Counted from the first letter of the stretch, positions 10,301-22,037 are shown. The stretch is 64,000 nucleotides of DNA from Edaphochlamys debaryana (GCA_016858145.1 JAEHOE010000018.1:310001-374000); one strand, 5' to 3'. Made by a program: numbers and translations. Notes: generated from the letters alone by a model not told the origin.

Positions 10301-13160
10301 CCGTTTCCTGGGCTGCCGCAGGGCGCGCTCGGCCGGGCTTCGCCCGAGCCGGGTTGCGCGCCCACGGTCATTGCCACCATCACGCCCACGGGGCCGCCGA
10401 GGGCGCGCGTGCCTCCGCGCCGCACGCGCAACACGAGCGCGGAGGATTTGATGATGTTGATGGATGGGGATGACCTCACCAGCAGTCAGCAGATGCTGCA
10501 GCTAATCCTCCAGGCGGCGGCGACGCCAGCACAGCAGGGGCAGCAGCAAGCGCAGCAGGGCGGCATGCTAGGCGCAGCACGCAGCACGCGCGTCTCAGCG
10601 CAGGGAATGACGACCGCCTCCCAGCGGCGCAGCGCGACCGGCATGTGCGGCACGCCTGTGGGCGCCGCAGGAGGCGGCGGCGGCCCCGGGATTCTGACAG
10701 CGACAGATAGCAACAGCGCTTTCTGGAACACCAACACCTCTGGCGTCGAGTCTGTTGCGGCACCGAGCTGCAGCGCTGCTCGGACGGGTCGGAACAGCGG
10801 TGGAGGGGGCGACGGGCTGCAGCCTGCCAGGCCGCCCCGTCAGCGCACCTCCGCCACCGGGCTGGTGGGGCCTCCCTCCCGGGGCCCCACCACCTCCACC
10901 GCCGCCGCCGTGGCGGCGTTTGGTGGGAGCCTCCTCGTGTTGCCACCTGCCAGCCCAGGCCCGGGCGGCGCAGCTACGGCCGGCGGTGCTGGTGCCGGTG
11001 CGAGTGGTGCCTACGCGCGCCGCAACAGCACCGAGTGCCTGTCACCACTGCCGGCGCCCGCTCGTCCCAACCGCCGGCTGCCCCGTCGCACGGCATCCAT
11101 GCTCGTCCCACGTGATGCCGGCTCCCGTAGGAGCACGGCAGCTGGAGCGTCTGCTGCCGGTCTCGCCTTGGCCAGTGGTACGACAGTCGCATACAGCAGC
11201 GATGAGGAGGCCGAGCAAGATGACGACTGGAGCGACGGCTCGGGAGATGGCCGCCGTTGGAGGGACAAGTGCGCGACGCTTAAGAGGAAACTAGCAGAGG
11301 CGCAGGCGGCATTGACGGCAGCCATTGATGATCCGCTCAAGGTGGGTGGACCAGTCCAGTCAGAGCAAGGGAGGAGCGAAATGCGTTGAGGTCTTGAGCT
11401 GATGCTGCCTCGCCCGTGTGCTTCCGGGCTTGCTCTGCCGCAGGTTCCCGCCATTGCGGCGGTGTTTAGGCGAGAGTTCGCTGCTCTGGCCGCGCGGCTG
11501 GAGGCACGAGTGGAGGCGGCCTTGGGTGGCGTGCTTGGCAGGGTGTCGGAGCTGTCTGGTGAGCCTGGTCCAGCCTTGCACTCCGCCACAGTTCCGTGCC
11601 TTCGCCCGTCACCACCGCACCAGGGCTCTGCGCAGTCACACAGCCCCCGCACTGCCTGAGCTTATGGCGCGTCCCCTGTGACTCGCCCTACCCCCGGCCA
11701 CACACCTTCCCGCCTGACGCCGCTGCGTGCCTTGCCACTCCTTCCCCTGCTCGCCCCAACCAGTCCGGGCCGAGGACGCCTTTGTGCAAGCCGCAGCCGC
11801 CGACGATAGACTCCAACGGCTGGAGGAGCTGGCTGCCGGGCTGCTGCTGGACAGCCCCCACGCAGCCGCCGGCGACAGCGTGTTGGGGCTCCAGCTGGTG
11901 ACCGGCGACCCAACAGCCGGCCAGCACGTCCCTAAGAACGGCTCGGGCGGCGGCTCAGGAAACCGGGGCGGCGGAAGCCTGTCGGGTACGGGCGGCCACG
12001 TGTCGCTGGACACGTCGGCCCACATGGCCCTCCGCACAGTGTACGGCAGATCTGGATCTGCCACGACAACGACGATGCGGCATTCCAACAGCCGCCGCAG
12101 CTCGACGCTCATCCCCGGTGGCGTTCCGCCGCCGGCCAGCGGAGGCATCCTCAAGCACGCAACGTCCACCAGCGGCAGCGCCGGGCCAACCTCCCTGACA
12201 GGAGCCGGTCCAGGTGCAGCAGTTGGAGGCCCGAGCGCGGCTGGTGGCGGCCTGGTGGTCCCCGCTAACCGGCGTGCTAGCGTACTGCTGTTCGACGGCG
12301 GCGGCGTGGAGGGAGCGAGCTACGACCTGAGCACCGCCCGCAGGGCGGCAGCGCGGCGGGGAGGGTCCGTCATACAAGGCCCTCGCACAAGCATGGACGA
12401 GCAAGCCGGCGCCCAGTACGGCGGCGTCACGAGCCGCATCAGTGCCAGCGGCGGCGGCGCTTTGCTTGGCGGCGTCATGCGGACGGCACAGGCGCGGCGC
12501 GCGCCGCTGGACAGCGCGCCGCAGTCGCCGTCTCACAGTGCGCTGCACAGCCCCGCCGGCACCCAGGATGGCGGCGGCAGCGGCGACGAGGCAGCGGCGC
12601 CGCGACCGGTCTGGCAGGCCGCCGCGAGCGGATGTGTAGGCCAGACGCCCACGCACGCCCCCACGCCGCTGGCGCTTGAACCGGCTTCGCCAGCGCTCAG
12701 CTTCCTGGAGAGCGTGCTGTGCAACGACGGGGGTGGCGGTGGCGGCAGCCCCCGATCGGCTGCTCCCTTTGACCGGAGCGCATCACTCTCGTCGCGGGTT
12801 CGAGCGCCGGCTGGCACCGCCGCCATGCCCCCTCCAGGCGCGCCCGCTCGCGACGAGACCGCTACCGGCGGTCCCAGCAGCAACACACGCCAGCTGCACC
12901 GCCTAGCGTCGAGGTCCACGTCACGGCCAACCAGTGCGGCAGCCCACGCAACGGAAGCCGCCGCCGGGCTCGAACCGGCAGCGGTGAGGGATGTGTTGGA
13001 CGCAGGGCTCGGCACATGGGCTACGCCAGCTCATCAAGCTCAGGCGGCGGGGCTCGGGCAGCAGGGCCCGGGGCGGCCTGGCGGCTTGCACGCCGCTGGC
13101 CGTCCGGTGTGGACGATGGGGGGCGGAAGTGCGGACGCGAGCCAGGCGCGCCAACCCTAA
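4377..13160 (+). CDS. Gene B: cyclic-nucleotide-gated, voltage-sensor cation channel with long C-terminal tail
   Basis: Exons: 4377-4520, 4747-4820, 5007-5064, 5357-5451, 5762-5902, 6140-6199, 6621-6725, 6892-6917, 7059-7121, 7250-7365, 7606-7728, 7894-7936, 8082-8170, 8327-8626, 8819-11341, 11444-11558, 11764-13160; 1823 codons, in frame throughout. S1 is about aa 66-92 (ends VPVQIGF), S2-S3 92-171 (IARHYLRGMFAIDFLSALPY), S4 171-191 (KLPRLVRLAR), S5 about 200-226, pore and S6 256-300. The filter region reads MLGDKPEANNNVERVF, with no GYG, and resembles the G-E-T-P of animal CNG channels, so a non-selective cation pore is inferred. C-linker 295-379; CNBD 380-479 with FGELGL and HRAVA in the phosphate-binding cassette. 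The tail (480-1823) is disordered with RRxS sites, then a coiled coil. Start chosen because the 48-codon first exon joins in phase. Intron 3 has a GC donor (CAG/GCAAGG). Confidence 0.85.
4521..4746. repeat. Degenerate repeats in gene B intron 1
   Basis: The intron carries repeated GGGGCGGTTGGGGAGTG and GTCGCCTACC-type units and a second TACCTGGTAGGG (about 4618-4630), which copies the exon 1 donor context at 4514-4525. Confidence 0.6.
6482..6504 (+). repeat. Duplicated splice acceptor and exon start in gene B intron 6
   Basis: CCGCAG followed by GGCGCTGTCCTCC occurs here and again at the real S5 exon start (6615-6633). After the shared bases this copy diverges from the S5-coding sequence, so it appears to be a relic of exon duplication or a decoy acceptor about 130 bp upstream of the true one. 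Confidence 0.6.
7377..7416. repeat. (GTG)n microsatellite in gene B intron 10
   Basis: An uninterrupted GGT/GTG trinucleotide run starts 11 bp after the exon 10 donor (7366), followed by a shorter run after ACT. Confidence 0.95.
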
Positions 13161-13505
13161 AGCCTTGGCATGTGCTTCGAGACCAATAAGAGCGCCGAAG
13201 AGGGCCGAAGATGGCACGCGGTCGTTCGGGGGGGTCCTCGTACCGCCATTGGGGGAAAGAACTGATTTCAGCGGCATTCGCGTCTCCGGTCGCGCCACCG
13301 CATTGCGTGGCTTTCTCTAGTGTCCTGGTCCGCATGGGCAGCAAACAGGACCCCCTTGGGCGTGCGCTGCGCCGGTCATGCATGCGGGATGCATGCGCAG
13401 CGGTGCAGGTGTACCATGCTTCAACGAGGCACATGCCTTGATTTGTTCTTGATTCGGCATAGGCGCAAAGCATACGCATGGCTTCGGGTTCGCTGTATTT
13501 GTTGC

Positions 13506-13510
13506 TTACA
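13506..13510 (-). terminator. Candidate polyadenylation motif of the ARM-repeat gene
   Basis: TTACA on the plus strand reads TGTAA on the minus strand, about 1.24 kb past the stop codon at 14752. No nearer copy was seen. Confidence 0.25.
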
Positions 13511-14008
13511 TAGGGGCGGCGCACATGGCCTGCATTGGATTCTTCATGCATGGGTTTTAAACACATGTCCTGGCTTTGCATTCATCATAATAACCGCAGG
13601 CAAGGGTACTGTTTGGGCCACATCAGCCGTGATCCTTGGGACAGATTGACCCTTGCGCACTTGATGATGTGGCGGAGGGGGTGCACAAGTCCCAGTCACG
13701 ATAGGCATGCTGTAGTTGAGCCTTGAGCGACGGGAGCGGCTTGCATCACTGCATGCCACGCACACGGCACGCCATTGCATGCGCCGTTGGACAAGGGTCC
13801 ATGCACTGCATTGCGCTCCCATCTCCCCTATCCGTCCCTTTCTACTAATTTGGACCCCCATGCATGACGTCAGCGGCCTGCAACGGTCCTCTTTTGTGCC
13901 TGGATGCCTTCGTTCATTGCCGGTGTGAGTGGTCAGCAGGAGCGCGCGCTAGCGGTCTGTGCTAGCTTGCCGGAAGGTACGAATGGGCACCCGAGAAATC
14001 CAATCAAA

Positions 14009-14013
14009 TGTAA
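14009..14013 (+). terminator. Candidate polyadenylation motif of gene B
   Basis: TGTAA, the usual green-algal poly(A) signal, lies about 850 nt after the gene B stop codon and is the first plus-strand copy I found after it. The long 3' UTR this implies makes the call tentative. Confidence 0.35.
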
Positions 14014-14751
14014 ATCTCCTCGGAATTGAACCACCCCAACCTGAGCCCACCACGGACCCCTGCCTGAGCGGTTGCCCCCATACACGGTACCGATATCCCC
14101 ACGCGTGCCCAACTGGCCTAGCTTCTAGAGAAGTGACCGAGCTCTGACCACACGGGAAGCCCGGGGCGGCCAGAGGAACCGAGGCAGCCCTGAAGAGAGA
14201 TCAATTGGGTTGTGCCAACGAAGACACTGATCCCGTAGGGAAAAGCGCTTAGCACCAAGACGCACCGCTCTGACAGGCCTTTCTGCACCGGGGCCGGTGA
14301 CGTGGCAAGGGACACTAAGGCGGCGCTCCTCTGGTGTCCCAGCCCCAAGAGGCGGCGGACTACCATGGCGTCCTTCAACGGACCTGACCCCGCTGTCCCC
14401 CCGGCCTAGCCAGCACCTGGCCCTGCTCTCCGCACGCTCCTTCCCTGCGGCCCCACCTCCATTCAGCCGTACCGCACACTGCATTTGCCCCCTAGGTCAC
14501 GACAACCTTACTCCATTCCCTCTTCCCTAATGCCCGTACGCCGGACCCTGCTGAGCGTGGAGTGCTCGCGGGGCTCTGCGGCCCGGTCGTGTACCCTGCC
14601 CCGCGCAACGCTCTTTCACTTGGGTCGACATGTAACGCCGCTCAGGCGCCGCACGGATGCCAGGAGCTCTCGGCCCTGCTCCACTCGCCCACTCCTTCGC
14701 CTCCACAACGCAGCTCCTTGCCACGTTGTTCATCCTGGAACACCTCAGTCC

Positions 14752-17700
14752 TCACACGCACTGCAGCAGGGCCGCTGACGCTGCCCTGGCTGCCTGCTCC
14801 GGCAGCTGCCGCCGCTTGCCGCGCGCCACCACCTCCTTGAGTGCCTCCACGCCCCCCGCGGCCCTGCACAGGCACAGGCATAGGAAGGAGAGAAACAGGC
14901 GGGAGAGGGGATAAAGGATGAGAATGGAAACAGCAGCGATGGGGCCGGAGGGAGGCGTCGCGAGAGAGATACAGGCGAGGGATTTGAAACCATGAGCAAC
15001 GGCACGCGGGCCGGGAAGGTGTCATGGCGAGACCCCGCAGGAGCAAAGTGCTCTGGGCTGAGCACACCAGCCCGCCAAAGCCCACCCATCAGAACCACGC
15101 GAGCCCAGCGCAGCACCTCGCCCTCACCGGATCGCCTGCCGCCCGTCCTCCGACCCCGCCAGCAGCTCCAGCGCGTCCGCCGCAGACACAAGCGCCGCGG
15201 CGCCCCCCTGCCCCTGGCCCGCCCCCGCGGCTGCCCCTGGTGTTGCCGCTGCTGCAGATGTGCTCCCCGCACTAGACGCGGGCTGGGCCGGGCCCTGCGG
15301 CGCCGAGGGCTCTCGCAGTAGCGCCAGGAGCGCGGGGATGGCCCCTGCCCGGATGAGGGCGAGGCGGGGCCGCACGAGGCCGCCCTCAGGCGCCGCGGGG
15401 CAGGGCGGAAGCTGCAGGCTGGAGGCCACCGCCAGGCCGCTGAGGGCGTTGGCGGCGGCGGCCTTCGTCCGGTCGTCGCCTGCGCGGGCAGGAGCCACAC
15501 GGACACGGGGTGAAGGCCAAGGGGAAGGCCAGGCAGACAGCGAGACAAAGTGCTGTACGTGTCGTTGCCTCCTGCACTAGCTTCAAAGCAGCCGCGGTCT
15601 AGCTGCAGCTTGGGTAGGGCGCACCAAGCTGACCGATGCCAGCAGCTGAGGACGAGCGCATGGCTCAAGCAAAGGGGGATCCTGAAGCAGCACCCGGCAC
15701 CGGCACCCACCCAGGGCGATGAGGCGCACCAGGGGCTCCGCCAGGTCCTCCAGCATCAGCACCTCGCGGCCCGCGGGGCTGGCGGCCATGCGCGCCGCCA
15801 CCACGGCCGCCGCCGCCACCTCGCTCCGCGTGGGGCCGCGCAGCAACACCTGCTTCAGCTGCCTGGCGGCCTCGGCCCGGCTGGGCGCGTGCAGCGCCGC
15901 CAGCGCCGCCAGGGCGCCCAGCGCGTCCTCCCACAGCGGCGCGCCCGGCGGCGCAACGCGCGAGAGCTCCAGCAGCAGCGCTAGGCCGCCGGCGCCGCCC
16001 ACCTGCTCCCGGGCAGCCGAGCACTTCCGCAGCAGGGGCGCCAGCGCCGCGGCGGCCTCGACACGGAGGGACACGTCCGGCACGGCGGCGGCGGCCAGGC
16101 GGGGCAGGAGCGCCCTCGCAACCCCCGCGGCAACGGCTGCGTCGACGGCGCTGCCGCCGCCGCGGCACAGCGCCCACAGCAGCCGCACCGCGCGCTGGTG
16201 CAGGGTCTCCGACTCGGAGGGGCCCTGGGCGCCGCCGGCCGTGCCCTGGGCGCCATCTCGCGAGGGCGCCGGAGGGGGCCGGTTCAGGTGTGCGGCCAGG
16301 TGCACGAGGGCGCCCTGCTCAGCCAGCACGGCGCTGGCTGCGGGGGCCTCCGCCATGAGGGCACACAGGGCGTGGCAGGCGCTGGAGGCGAGCGGGACGG
16401 AGGCCGAGCCCAGGAACGCGCAGAGCTGCGGGGACATGGGCGGAAAGCGGGGCATGCGGAGACAGGAACCGGTGACAGCAGGACAAGAGCAGGCTTGGGC
16501 GTGGTCCGGAGGCACTGGCGGAATATCCGTGCCTAAGGGGAGGGCGCGCTGGCTAGGGCGTGGGTCCAGTCTGCTGCTCCGTACCTGCAGGCACACGTCC
16601 TTCCGCAACGCCTCGGAGGACCCCGCCAGCGCCGCCACCGCCTCGGAGGCCGCCTGGCCCAGCGTGGGCGGCACGCACAGCGGCAGCGGCTGCTGCAGGG
16701 GCCCCGGCAGCGGCACAGCCTCCAGCTTGACTGCGTCCACCAGGGCCACCACGGCCCCACACGTGCCCAGAGATTGCCGTACGGCTTGGTTGCCGTACAC
16801 GGCCATCACGTGCAGGCACGCCAGGCCTGGCGGAAATAGGGTTGAGGTGGATGGATGGGTGGGACGGTGAAGGGCAGTTTTTGAGGTGCACAGGTCCAGG
16901 GTCTTCCCACGTGCCTACAACCAAAGGCCAAGGAGAGCGCAAAAAAGCATGTGAATGGGCGCTCACCGGCGGCCCTCCGCTTGGCATCGCTGCTGGAAGC
17001 AAGCGCCAGGCACTCGGGCAGCGCCCCGCAGCCCTCCACCTCGCCGCACGCCTCCGCCGCCCAGCGAAGCCCCGAGCGGTCCCGCCCGGCGGGCCTTGCC
17101 ACGTCAGCCAGGGCCTGGGCCAGTGCCGCAGCCGCGCTGCTGCCGGCCTGCTTCACCAGGGCCTGCAGGAAAGGCGTGCGGACACGACACCAAGGTACCT
17201 CTAAACAGCACGCACCCTGTCACACCGCTCGGTAGCCGCCTAGAGTGCTGTCCCACGGTAATGGCAGCCGGCAGGGCCCCAGCCGCACCCCCGCCTGCAT
17301 CCCCAGCCGCACCCCCACCTGCGCCAGCAGCCGCGCCACAGCGGTCTTGCCCTGGTCCTCCCCGCCCAACCGCTTGAGCGCTGCAGCCGCAGACGCCTCG
17401 CAGCCCGCCGTCCGCCGAACCAGCTCCTGCAGCGCCGCCGCGTGCCGGAGCATCGCGGCACGCGTCTCTGCCGCGTGGGCCACATGCGGCAGGAGCTCCT
17501 GGACGCCCGCGGCTAGGGAGCGCCAATCGCTTGCGCTGGTAACCAGCCAGTCGAGGAGCACGGTGGTAGAGGCGGCGTCGCAGCCGCGGCCCATGGCGGC
17601 GCACAGCTGGGCGAGGTCGGGCGAGGGCTGGTCGAGCAGGCGAGCGGGGTGCTGCAGGATGGCGGCGGCGCAGGCGAGGGCCGCGGCGGACTCGGAGGGC

Positions 17701-20299
17701 CGGTCCGAGAGGGCCAGGCTGGCGAGGGTGACCAGCACGCGCTCCTGCACCATCTGCGGGGAGTAGCGGGCCGGGGCGGTGGGTGTGTTGTGGGAAGAGA
17801 CACAGTGTCGCGTCGCCCGGATGCCCAGTGGCAGGTGTGGCAAGGGGTTTGCAGGTGGGCACAGCAGTGAGGACGCCGCTCACCAGCACAGCTGCGGGGC
17901 CGTGTTGTGCGGCATCCGCAAGGGCGGAGGCTGCTGCCGCTGCCAGGCCGTCCTGCGGCAGAGCCGCGATGCGACAGAGCGCCTTGACCGCCCCCGCAGC
18001 AACCAGCTCCGCCTGCATTCACCCAAATGGGGGATTGTGAAAAGATTGCCCTGCTTCACCGGGTCAAGCTAGGAGGCCGTTTGAAGCGCCATCCTGAAAG
18101 CAGCGCAGGCCTCACTACAGAACCTCAGAGATCGTCGCGGCTGAGGCCCAGTGCTTACTGCGTGCGAGGGACACAGCTGGCGCAGTAGGGACATTGCCAG
18201 GCCGCAAAGCTCCAAATCCACGCCCGAACCCGAGCCCGCTCCGTCGAGCTTGGGCTTGCTGGGCGTCTGCGGCGCGCTGGCCGGCTGCTTGGCGTACGGG
18301 TTCCTCAGCTTGCTGGCCGGCGATGCGGTCATGCTCACGACCGCACCGCCCGTGGGCGCCGGTGCCTCCCGCTGCAGCCCGCCCTGGAAGTTGGCCAGGA
18401 GGTGGGTGAGGACGGGCACGCCGCGTGCCGCCACCAGCTGTGCCGTGCAGGCGGGGGCGGCCGAGAGCAGCGCCGCCAGCACCCTGGCTGCCAGGCTGCG
18501 CACGCTTCCAGTGGTGGACGCGACACAGCGCAGCAGCACGCCCACCCCCGCCTCGGACAGCGCCTGCACGGACGGCACGGAGGCTTGAGTTGGGCGGCAC
18601 GGATGGGTACAGTCCGAGCAGCTGGCTGATCGGGCGGTCGCGCAGTGGGTCTGACGGCAGGCAACAATCGCACGCTACTCGCCTTGGCCGCGGCCTCTCG
18701 CTCCCGCTCACGGCCCTGCAGTTGCTGCAGCAGCACGTCGAGCGTCGCCCTTCGGGCGGCGGGCGGGGCCTCCGCACTCGTGAGCTGCGACAGCGCTGCG
18801 CCTACGTCCGACGGCGCACCACTGGAGTTACCCTTACCGCTGCCACTACCGTTGCCGCTGCTCGACTCCCCCAGCGCCGCCAGGGCGGGCCCGGGGCCCT
18901 CGACGACGGGCGCGTGCACCGCAGCGTTCGCGCCATCACCACCCGGCCCCGCGGCTGCTAGCGATGACACGATGGTGTGTGCGAGCTGGAGGAAGTGGGC
19001 GTGGACGATGCGGTGGCGCGAGCGCGCCTCCTCCAGGCGCTGCTGCAGGAAGGCGAGGTCGCTGGCCAGCTGCGTCCGTGAGCAGCAGACCATGAGCCGA
19101 GTCAGCAGCGCCGAGAACGTGCTGGCATCGTGCCGGCCCAGCCGCACCGCCTCGGCCTGCGTGGGGTCGGGTGGGGTCCTCAGGTATGCAGCGTGTAAGA
19201 TGCGCTCTCTGGCCCCCGGGCTGTGCCGGCATCCAAGTGCATCGCATGCGCGGGCTCGCTTCGAGCCGTGTTGGCCGCAGCCTGCGGCTGCATGCCCGCG
19301 GGCGCCCCCAAGCCCTGCACTCCGCAGCGGCAGCGCTCACGAGCGCTCCGCCCGGCCCCGCCAGCCCGTACAAACCTCTTCCTGCAGCTCCGAGCAGGCG
19401 CCGTACAGCTTCCGCAACGAGTCGAAGCTGACGGTGCACTGCTCCAGATCCATGCCCAGCAGCCGCGCGGATGCGGTCACGACCGTGGGCTGCTGAGGCG
19501 CCCGGCTGAGGGGGGAGAGCGCTTGGCGCACGCACAGCGTTGCGTCCACCTGAGCACGTCAGGTGAGTCCACATGGGTCAGGGGCGTGTAGAACCCCGGC
19601 AAGTGCGCCAAGGCCATGTGTGTGCCTCGGCCGTGCGTCTCGGTGTGCGAATGCATACTGCTAAGCTCTGGTTGACTTTGGTCACGCCTCCGTCGACACG
19701 GCCCTTGCAGCAGTTGCGGGGAGCTCACGTACCATCTGGTGTAGTACGTCCTCGCCCGTCAGGAGCATCTGCAGAGGCCCACGCGAGCTGCAGTGCCGCG
19801 CCGCCTCTGTGAAGCTATCGAGAGCCGCTTCTACGCCCTGCGTGACACCAGCGAAGGCATGACTTGACCAGGGCAGGGGGCTACTTTGGGGCAAACAGCT
19901 TGGCCTACAGGTCCAGTAGTGGTAATGCTTTACGCCGCCTTCGTCCGCGTCAGTAAAACCCCGGGGGCCTGTGCTTGACCTTCCGGTCATGCAGTTGCTG
20001 TTGGGCCGGATAGCAGTCAACCCACCCTTGTGCATCAGCCCAGCCCCTGACCGCCCGGCAAGCCTCCCCTCCTCCCGCCCTCCTCGCCGACCCCACAGCT
20101 TCTGCACCTCCAGCGCAGTTGCAGCAGTTCCATCATCATCACGCCTGGATGAAGCGAGCTCGCTCAGCAGCGGCCGGACCTCCGCCAGGCGCTGGTGCAG
20201 AGCTTCGGCCTCGGGATGGAAGGCGACAGCCACGCTTGCTGCGTTCGCCGCTTCACCCAGCGTTGCAAGACATCTTCTGGCCAGTACTGCGTGGGCCAT
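14752..20299 (-). CDS. ARM/HEAT-repeat protein, 12 exons, 1176 aa
   Basis: Exons in order: 20299-20108, 19837-19733, 19549-19376, 19156-18683, 18563-18159, 18012-17884, 17753-17319, 17162-16967, 16826-16585, 16425-15711, 15479-15128, 14863-14752; all phases agree. The first ~210 residues are helical (EALHQRLAEVRPLLSEL; VDATLCVRQALSPL) and recall the N-terminal helical domain of plant U-box/ARM proteins, but no U-box is visible. From about residue 300 on, Ala/Leu-rich armadillo-like repeats (LVAARGVPVLTHLL, RLALIRAGAIPALLALL, LVHLAAHLNRP) run to the C-terminus, broken by Ser/Gly linkers. A scaffold or adaptor role is inferred from the fold; no partner or process can be named. The start may lie a few codons upstream. 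Intron 4 needs a GC donor (AAG/GCGAGT) to keep frame. Confidence 0.8.
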
Positions 20300-20590
20300 G
20301 CCGGCCGGCAAAGCCGCGCGAGGCTGGAAAGAGTCAAAGCAAGGTCACGAAGTAAAGCTGCCTGGGTCTGTCGCCGTGTGGTCAAGTCATGGTGGTAATT
20401 AATTGTATCCTCTTGAGGTGCTATGCAACTGAGAGGGCGTCAGGCGCTACGAGGACCGAGTTTGGGCTGCCTGGATCCATGCATCGCGACGCTCGAAAGG
20501 GCTTTGGCGTCTTGCTGTGGTACTATTCCGATTGCTTCGCTATTGCTCACAACTTGCATTTCACTGCGCGTCGCTCCGGCCCTAGCGGCA
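20300..20590. promoter_or_regulatory. Short divergent promoter region between the ARM gene and bL27
   Basis: The two start codons point away from each other across about 290 bp. An AT-rich stretch (GGTAATTAATTGTATCC, about 20394-20410) lies between them. No defined element was recognised. Confidence 0.45.
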
Positions 20591-21358
20591 ATGCTGTCGG
20601 CCTTCCTCAGTGCCGGCGTACATGCCGCCCGGCCGCTTGGCAGAGAGACTCTCTTACAGTCACTACAACATGGGAGTCTGCTCTCGGGCAGCGGTGCCTG
20701 CGTGGGGAACGCCATCATCAGCAGCGACGTCTGGGGCGCCCAGCAGCAGCGCAGCGCTACCAAGAAGGCAGGTGGACAAGCAAAGCAAAGCGAGAAAGCT
20801 CGGCCCAAGCACCTGGGCATGAAGATGTCCGCCGGGGAGCTGGCCTTCCCGGGGATGATCCTCGTCCGGCAGCGGGGGACCAAGTTTCACCCGGGAGCCA
20901 ACGTGGGCCTGGGGCGGGACCACACCATCTTCTCCACCGGCGTGGGGCTGGTCAACGTGTCGGTGGAGGCGGGACCGCAAGGGAAGGAACGGAGGGTGGT
21001 GAGCGTGGAGCCGCTGCCAGCCGCCGTGGCCGCGGCCCGTGCGGCTGCGGAGTCGCGTTCCGCCCCCGCTGGCCCCAGCGGCGTAGACAAGCGGGCTGTT
21101 GAGGAGCAGCTCCAACGGGTGCACCAGGAGCTGGTGGAGCGGAGGGGCCAGGTCAAGCGCGCCATGCTGCGCGGCTCTGTTCCGCTGGAGCCAGCGCTGT
21201 ACTTCGGAATGCCGCGGCAACCAGGCGGGGGGCTGTCGTGGCTGGAGCGCACACAGCCGCGGCCGGTAGCCGCACCAGCCGCCAAGGCGTCTGGGGCAGC
21301 GGCGAAGGCCGCACCCAAGGCGGCGGCGAAAGTGGCGCCCAAGGCGCCCTCCTTATAA
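20591..21358 (+). CDS. Ribosomal protein bL27, probably mitochondrial
   Basis: Single-exon frame of 255 codons. After about 60 residues resembling an organelle targeting peptide (MLSAFLSAGVHAARPLGRET) comes the bL27 core: ATKKAGG, then HLGMKMSAGELAFPGMILVR, QRGTKFHPGANVGLGRDHTI and FSTGVGLVNV. bL27 sits in the large subunit near the peptidyl-transferase centre. The core is followed by about 120 residues ending in a Lys/Ala/Pro tail, much longer than bacterial bL27, as is common for mitochondrial forms. The frame is open back to an ATG at 20423, but that start would leave the targeting peptide internal, so 20591 is preferred. Mitochondrial rather than plastid location is inferred from the divergent N-terminus and long extension. 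It is divergent from the ARM gene. Confidence 0.9.
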   Translation: MLSAFLSAGVHAARPLGRETLLQSLQHGSLLSGSGACVGNAIISSDVWGAQQQRSATKKAGGQAKQSEKARPKHLGMKMSAGELAFPGMILVRQRGTKFHPGANVGLGRDHTIFSTGVGLVNVSVEAGPQGKERRVVSVEPLPAAVAAARAAAESRSAPAGPSGVDKRAVEEQLQRVHQELVERRGQVKRAMLRGSVPLEPALYFGMPRQPGGGLSWLERTQPRPVAAPAAKASGAAAKAAPKAAAKVAPKAPSL

Positions 21359-21573
21359 CCATCTGGGTCGGTCGGTTGTGGTGGATGCAGAGGCGGTGGA
21401 TGCAGAGGCGGAAGCAACGGTACGACGTCGCGTGGGATGGAGTGAAAGGCAGCCTTGTGGTGTATGAACACAACAGCTGTTGAGGTTTTGACAAGGGGGT
21501 GTGGGACTGCGGGGTGAAGGCGGAAAGACCTGATCACAATCGCCGGGGCGGGATCGTGGGGGGTATGTTGGCT

Positions 21574-21624
21574 GGGCTTTTCGGGCAGAGCCGCCGCCGT
21601 CAGGCTCTGCGGGCGGCGAAGCCC
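21574..21624. repeat. Imperfect hairpin in the bL27 3' flank
   Basis: GGGCTT and GCAGAGCC on the left pair with GGCTCTGC (21603-21610) and AAGCCC (21619-21624) on the right, giving a bulged stem around a 10-nt loop. Confidence 0.5.
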
Positions 21625-22032
21625 GCCAGGATTACCCCGTGTTGGCGTGTGTGCCCGTCCAGGCCAACTGACGCCAGGTGTGCAACGTTGAGTTGAGTGC
21701 AGAAGCGGAGATGAGGGAGGGACACACGTACAGGCTGCTGGCCGTGCTGGGTGTGCGTCCGGTTACCAACCTGGCGAGGCCAGGTGGGGCCACATCATGC
21801 AGACCGCATCGGGCATCCGGGGGCGGCTGTGCAGGGAAACGGGCTAGCGGCCGCAAAGGTGCTGTTCGTGCGGGTGGTACTGATAGGTGCGTCAGGGAAT
21901 GTGAAGGTTTTTGCGCTCTTGGTTTGGGCTAGGGCGGCGCCGTGAGGGCGCGAGACGTACACGCCGTTTCGACGCTGGGTTTCGACTTGAGGTTTTGCCT
22001 TCTGCGGCTGCGGCTGGGCTCACCCCCGTGCC

Positions 22033-22037
22033 TGTAA
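22033..22037 (+). terminator. Candidate polyadenylation motif of bL27
   Basis: TGTAA in the sense strand, about 675 nt after the bL27 stop codon; the first copy found downstream. Confidence 0.4.

Larger units (their letters stand above)
13161..14751. other. Convergent intergenic region between gene B and the ARM-repeat gene
   Basis: About 1.6 kb without a supportable gene; it should contain both 3' UTRs. The only candidate polyadenylation motifs found are TGTAA at 14009-14013 (plus) and its complement at 13506-13510 (minus), which would make the two transcripts overlap. Another plus-strand TGTAA lies at about 14630. Confidence 0.45.

Noticed and set aside
15719..16870. 383-codon plus-strand open frame
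   Set aside because: Antisense to ARM-repeat exons and their introns; no domain of its own.
20423..20590. N-terminal extension of bL27 from the upstream ATG
   Set aside because: The frame is open, but a start at 20591 gives a more typical targeting peptide, and the extension overlaps the probable divergent promoter.
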